NCBI GenBank assembly: GCA_002707085.1
Contig: PALY01000066.1
Coordinates: forward strand, 2,859-11,973
Source of the DNA: Deltaproteobacteria bacterium
Lineage (GTDB): Bacteria; Myxococcota_A; UBA796
DNA: 9,115 bases
Reading direction: 5' to 3'
Part shown: piece after piece, positions 7,890 to 9,115 of the stretch
How positions within the stretch are numbered: the stretch's first letter is position 1
How the letters are laid out: each line of letters starts with the position of its first letter
Notes under the pieces: model-generated
What the model was told of the DNA's origin: nothing
Databases searched by the model: none
The model's input: only the letters and a program-made list of their open reading frames with translations
Made by a program: the position numbers and the translations under genes

Positions 7890-7894
7890 TAGCT

Positions 7895-9115
7895 GTGCAT
7901 TTCAAACAATCGATGACCTTGGTGTCATTCTTGACCGTGGCTCTGATTCAAGGGTGTGAAAAAGAGGACCCAGACGGTGGGAGCCCAGGTGGCGTGGATC
8001 CGGTTGATGAAGACAGTGGCGTAGAAGTCATTGACCCTGGGGATTCTGTGACACTTGAAATCACCCAAGGTCTCATCTTTGCAGATGATCCCGATCTTGG
8101 GTCCTTTCCTGGATGGGTGGGTGTACCCAATGTCGATGATGACGATGAAGATGGTGATCCGGATTGGGAACAAGATGGTACAGCCGATGACGACAACGAC
8201 TTTGCCTTGGGAACACTGGATACTCGGGGTCGGACGGTAGAACTCAAGTTGTCAGGTTCGAATGGTATTCGCGTGTATGCAGGAGATGACCTCTTGCTTG
8301 ACGAGGACATTGAAGAGGTCACACTGGATGGTTCTGAATCCACCGTATCGCTTCGTGTCGAATTTGAAGAAGCCTTGGATAATGGTCGTCTCCGCGTCAA
8401 AGATCCGAATGAAGACGAGTCTTTCACCGTCGAACTCACCGCGTCTCCTTTGATTTTGAATCATCACCTGCAACTTGCTGAAGAAACAATGGCTTTGGAT
8501 TTGAGCGGAAACCCTTTCTACGGCAATGGTGCGTTCATTGACCAATATGAATCCGTTTTGGGTGATGACTTTTTCGGTATTTCTTCGGGCCGCTACCAAG
8601 AGGACCCATGGGTTCAAGATGAGTTTGAGTTTGGTTTTTATACAGCGCCAGACGCCCACATTGATGTGATTTTCGATACGCACCGAAACGGCCAGGGGTA
8701 CCCTGGAGATGGGTTAGATGATTTCCCAGAAGACCAGTACGAAGGCCCTGATTGGCTGATCACGAACTGGGGTATAGTGCGGGCAAATTCCCAAGATTAT
8801 GGCGGAAATTTAGAGGTGTCACCGCCGGTCACAGTGGACGGTGTTGTGTATCCTCACGGCCGGATTTACTACGGTGGAAAAGGCCGCTTGTCTCCACAAG
8901 AAAGCACACGTGATGCTTTGGATGAGATGAAGATTCAGAAGCCATTTATGGTGGATTCGACTTGGCTGTGTGTGGGGCATGTGGACGAGTACACATCGAC
9001 CATTCCAGATCCATCTGCTCCCAAAGGTTTCCGGTTTGTGATGGCTGATACCCACAGTGCATGGGAACTCCTGGAATCCATGGACCCAGACACTCGTTTG
9101 CCGCGGTATTCACCC
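7895..9115 (+). CDS. Peptidylarginine deiminase (PAD/PADI-like) lipoprotein, 3' end beyond the right edge
   Basis: Predicted calcium-dependent enzyme converting protein arginine to citrulline, anchored as a lipoprotein; 407 residues are visible. Signal peptide 1-20 has the lipobox IQGC and Cys21, followed by an acidic Gly/Pro linker. About 50-185 resembles the calcium-binding middle domain (PAD_M), with an Asp-rich run at 79-102. The catalytic domain (PAD_C) starts near 185. Against human PAD4, recalled from memory, WVQDEFEFG (239-247) matches WMQDEMEIG, so Asp242 equals catalytic Asp350. FDTHRN (260-265) matches FDSPRN. GNLEVSPPVTV (304-314) is identical. VGHVDE (360-365) supplies His362 and Asp364, equal to His471 and Asp473. 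Calcium ligands Gln241, Glu243, Glu245, Asp261, Asn265 and Glu307 are present. The nucleophilic Cys (PAD4 Cys645) and about 145 residues are expected past the edge. No PAD_N domain is seen. ATG 7913 is a possible alternative start. It is unlike the P. gingivalis/agmatine-deiminase type. Confidence 0.9.
   Translation, partial: MHFKQSMTLVSFLTVALIQGCEKEDPDGGSPGGVDPVDEDSGVEVIDPGDSVTLEITQGLIFADDPDLGSFPGWVGVPNVDDDDEDGDPDWEQDGTADDDNDFALGTLDTRGRTVELKLSGSNGIRVYAGDDLLLDEDIEEVTLDGSESTVSLRVEFEEALDNGRLRVKDPNEDESFTVELTASPLILNHHLQLAEETMALDLSGNPFYGNGAFIDQYESVLGDDFFGISSGRYQEDPWVQDEFEFGFYTAPDAHIDVIFDTHRNGQGYPGDGLDDFPEDQYEGPDWLITNWGIVRANSQDYGGNLEVSPPVTVDGVVYPHGRIYYGGKGRLSPQESTRDALDEMKIQKPFMVDSTWLCVGHVDEYTSTIPDPSAPKGFRFVMADTHSAWELLESMDPDTRLPRYSP
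8130..8203 (+). repeat. GAT/GAC-rich low-complexity tract coding an Asp-rich loop
   Basis: Repeated GAT and GAC codons within the PAD-like gene encode residues 79-102, in which about half the residues are Asp. The DxDxDG-like spacing resembles calcium-binding loops. The tract stands where vertebrate PAD middle domains carry an Asp-rich calcium site. Whether it binds calcium is inferred. Confidence 0.55.

Larger units (their letters stand above)
7735..7894. other. 160-bp intergenic region before the PAD-like gene
   Basis: No gene is seen here on either strand. It contains an imperfect hairpin at 7775-7794, a perfect odd palindrome at 7852-7864, and T-rich stretches at 7795-7811 and 7869-7881. 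No clear sigma70 promoter was found. In the frame of the downstream gene an in-frame TGA stands at 7784-7786. No ATG lies between it and the chosen GTG. Confidence 0.5.

Noticed and set aside
7948..8439. Serine-rich 163-residue open frame on the minus strand.
   Set aside because: It is antisense to the PAD-like gene. Its Ser content comes from the complement of GAT/GAC/GAA codons, and the plus frame has clear family motifs.
7895..9115. Possible Porphyromonas-type deiminase or agmatine deiminase.
   Set aside because: The near-identical GNLEVSPPVTV and VGHVDE blocks and the calcium ligand set are specific to the PADI type.
5482..9115. The three rightward genes as one dedicated system.
   Set aside because: The first two are tightly linked. 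The PAD-like gene is separated by 160 bp with a possible terminator and its own start signal, and no shared chemistry is evident.

Overview
The window looks like bacterial chromosome of moderate GC content, about half by eye. It probably comes from a deltaproteobacterial or Myxococcota-type Gram-negative. The hints are topoisomerase IV-type subunits, a PfaD-family reductase, and two lipoproteins with Cys lipoboxes. No rRNA, tRNA, CRISPR array, insertion sequence or other mobile element was seen, and the taxonomic guess is weak.

Left half, minus strand (1-5328): a compact block reading leftwards, asd -> parC -> parE. asd encodes an archaeal/fungal-type aspartate-semialdehyde dehydrogenase. It is followed after 34 bp by the A subunit of a type IIA topoisomerase, whose stop overlaps the start of the B subunit (ATGA). 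The B subunit runs off the left edge. parE has a Shine-Dalgarno matching the whole 16S tail. The leaders of asd and parC have none and are C/T-rich instead.

Middle (5329-5481): a 153-bp divergent intergenic region separates asd from the rightward genes.

Right half, plus strand (5482-9115): first comes a long PfaD-family flavin enoyl reductase with an unusual N-terminal extension. A small lipoprotein with a YHS/TRASH-like Cys metal-binding motif follows, and its ribosome binding site overlaps the pfaD stop codon. After a 160-bp gap with a possible weak terminator, a third gene starts and runs off the right edge. It was recognised by reading the frame directly, and it is the most notable item. 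It encodes a lipoprotein whose C-terminal half closely resembles eukaryotic peptidylarginine deiminase (PAD/PADI). The catalytic Asp, the catalytic His/Asp pair and most calcium ligands are in place. The PAD_N domain is absent, and the catalytic Cys lies beyond the window.

The left block is housekeeping (lysine/threonine/methionine/peptidoglycan precursor synthesis and chromosome decatenation). The right half is accessory: lipid/polyketide reduction, an envelope metal-binding lipoprotein, and a probable cell-surface, calcium-dependent, arginine-citrullinating enzyme. Nothing in the sequence ties the right-hand genes into one pathway.
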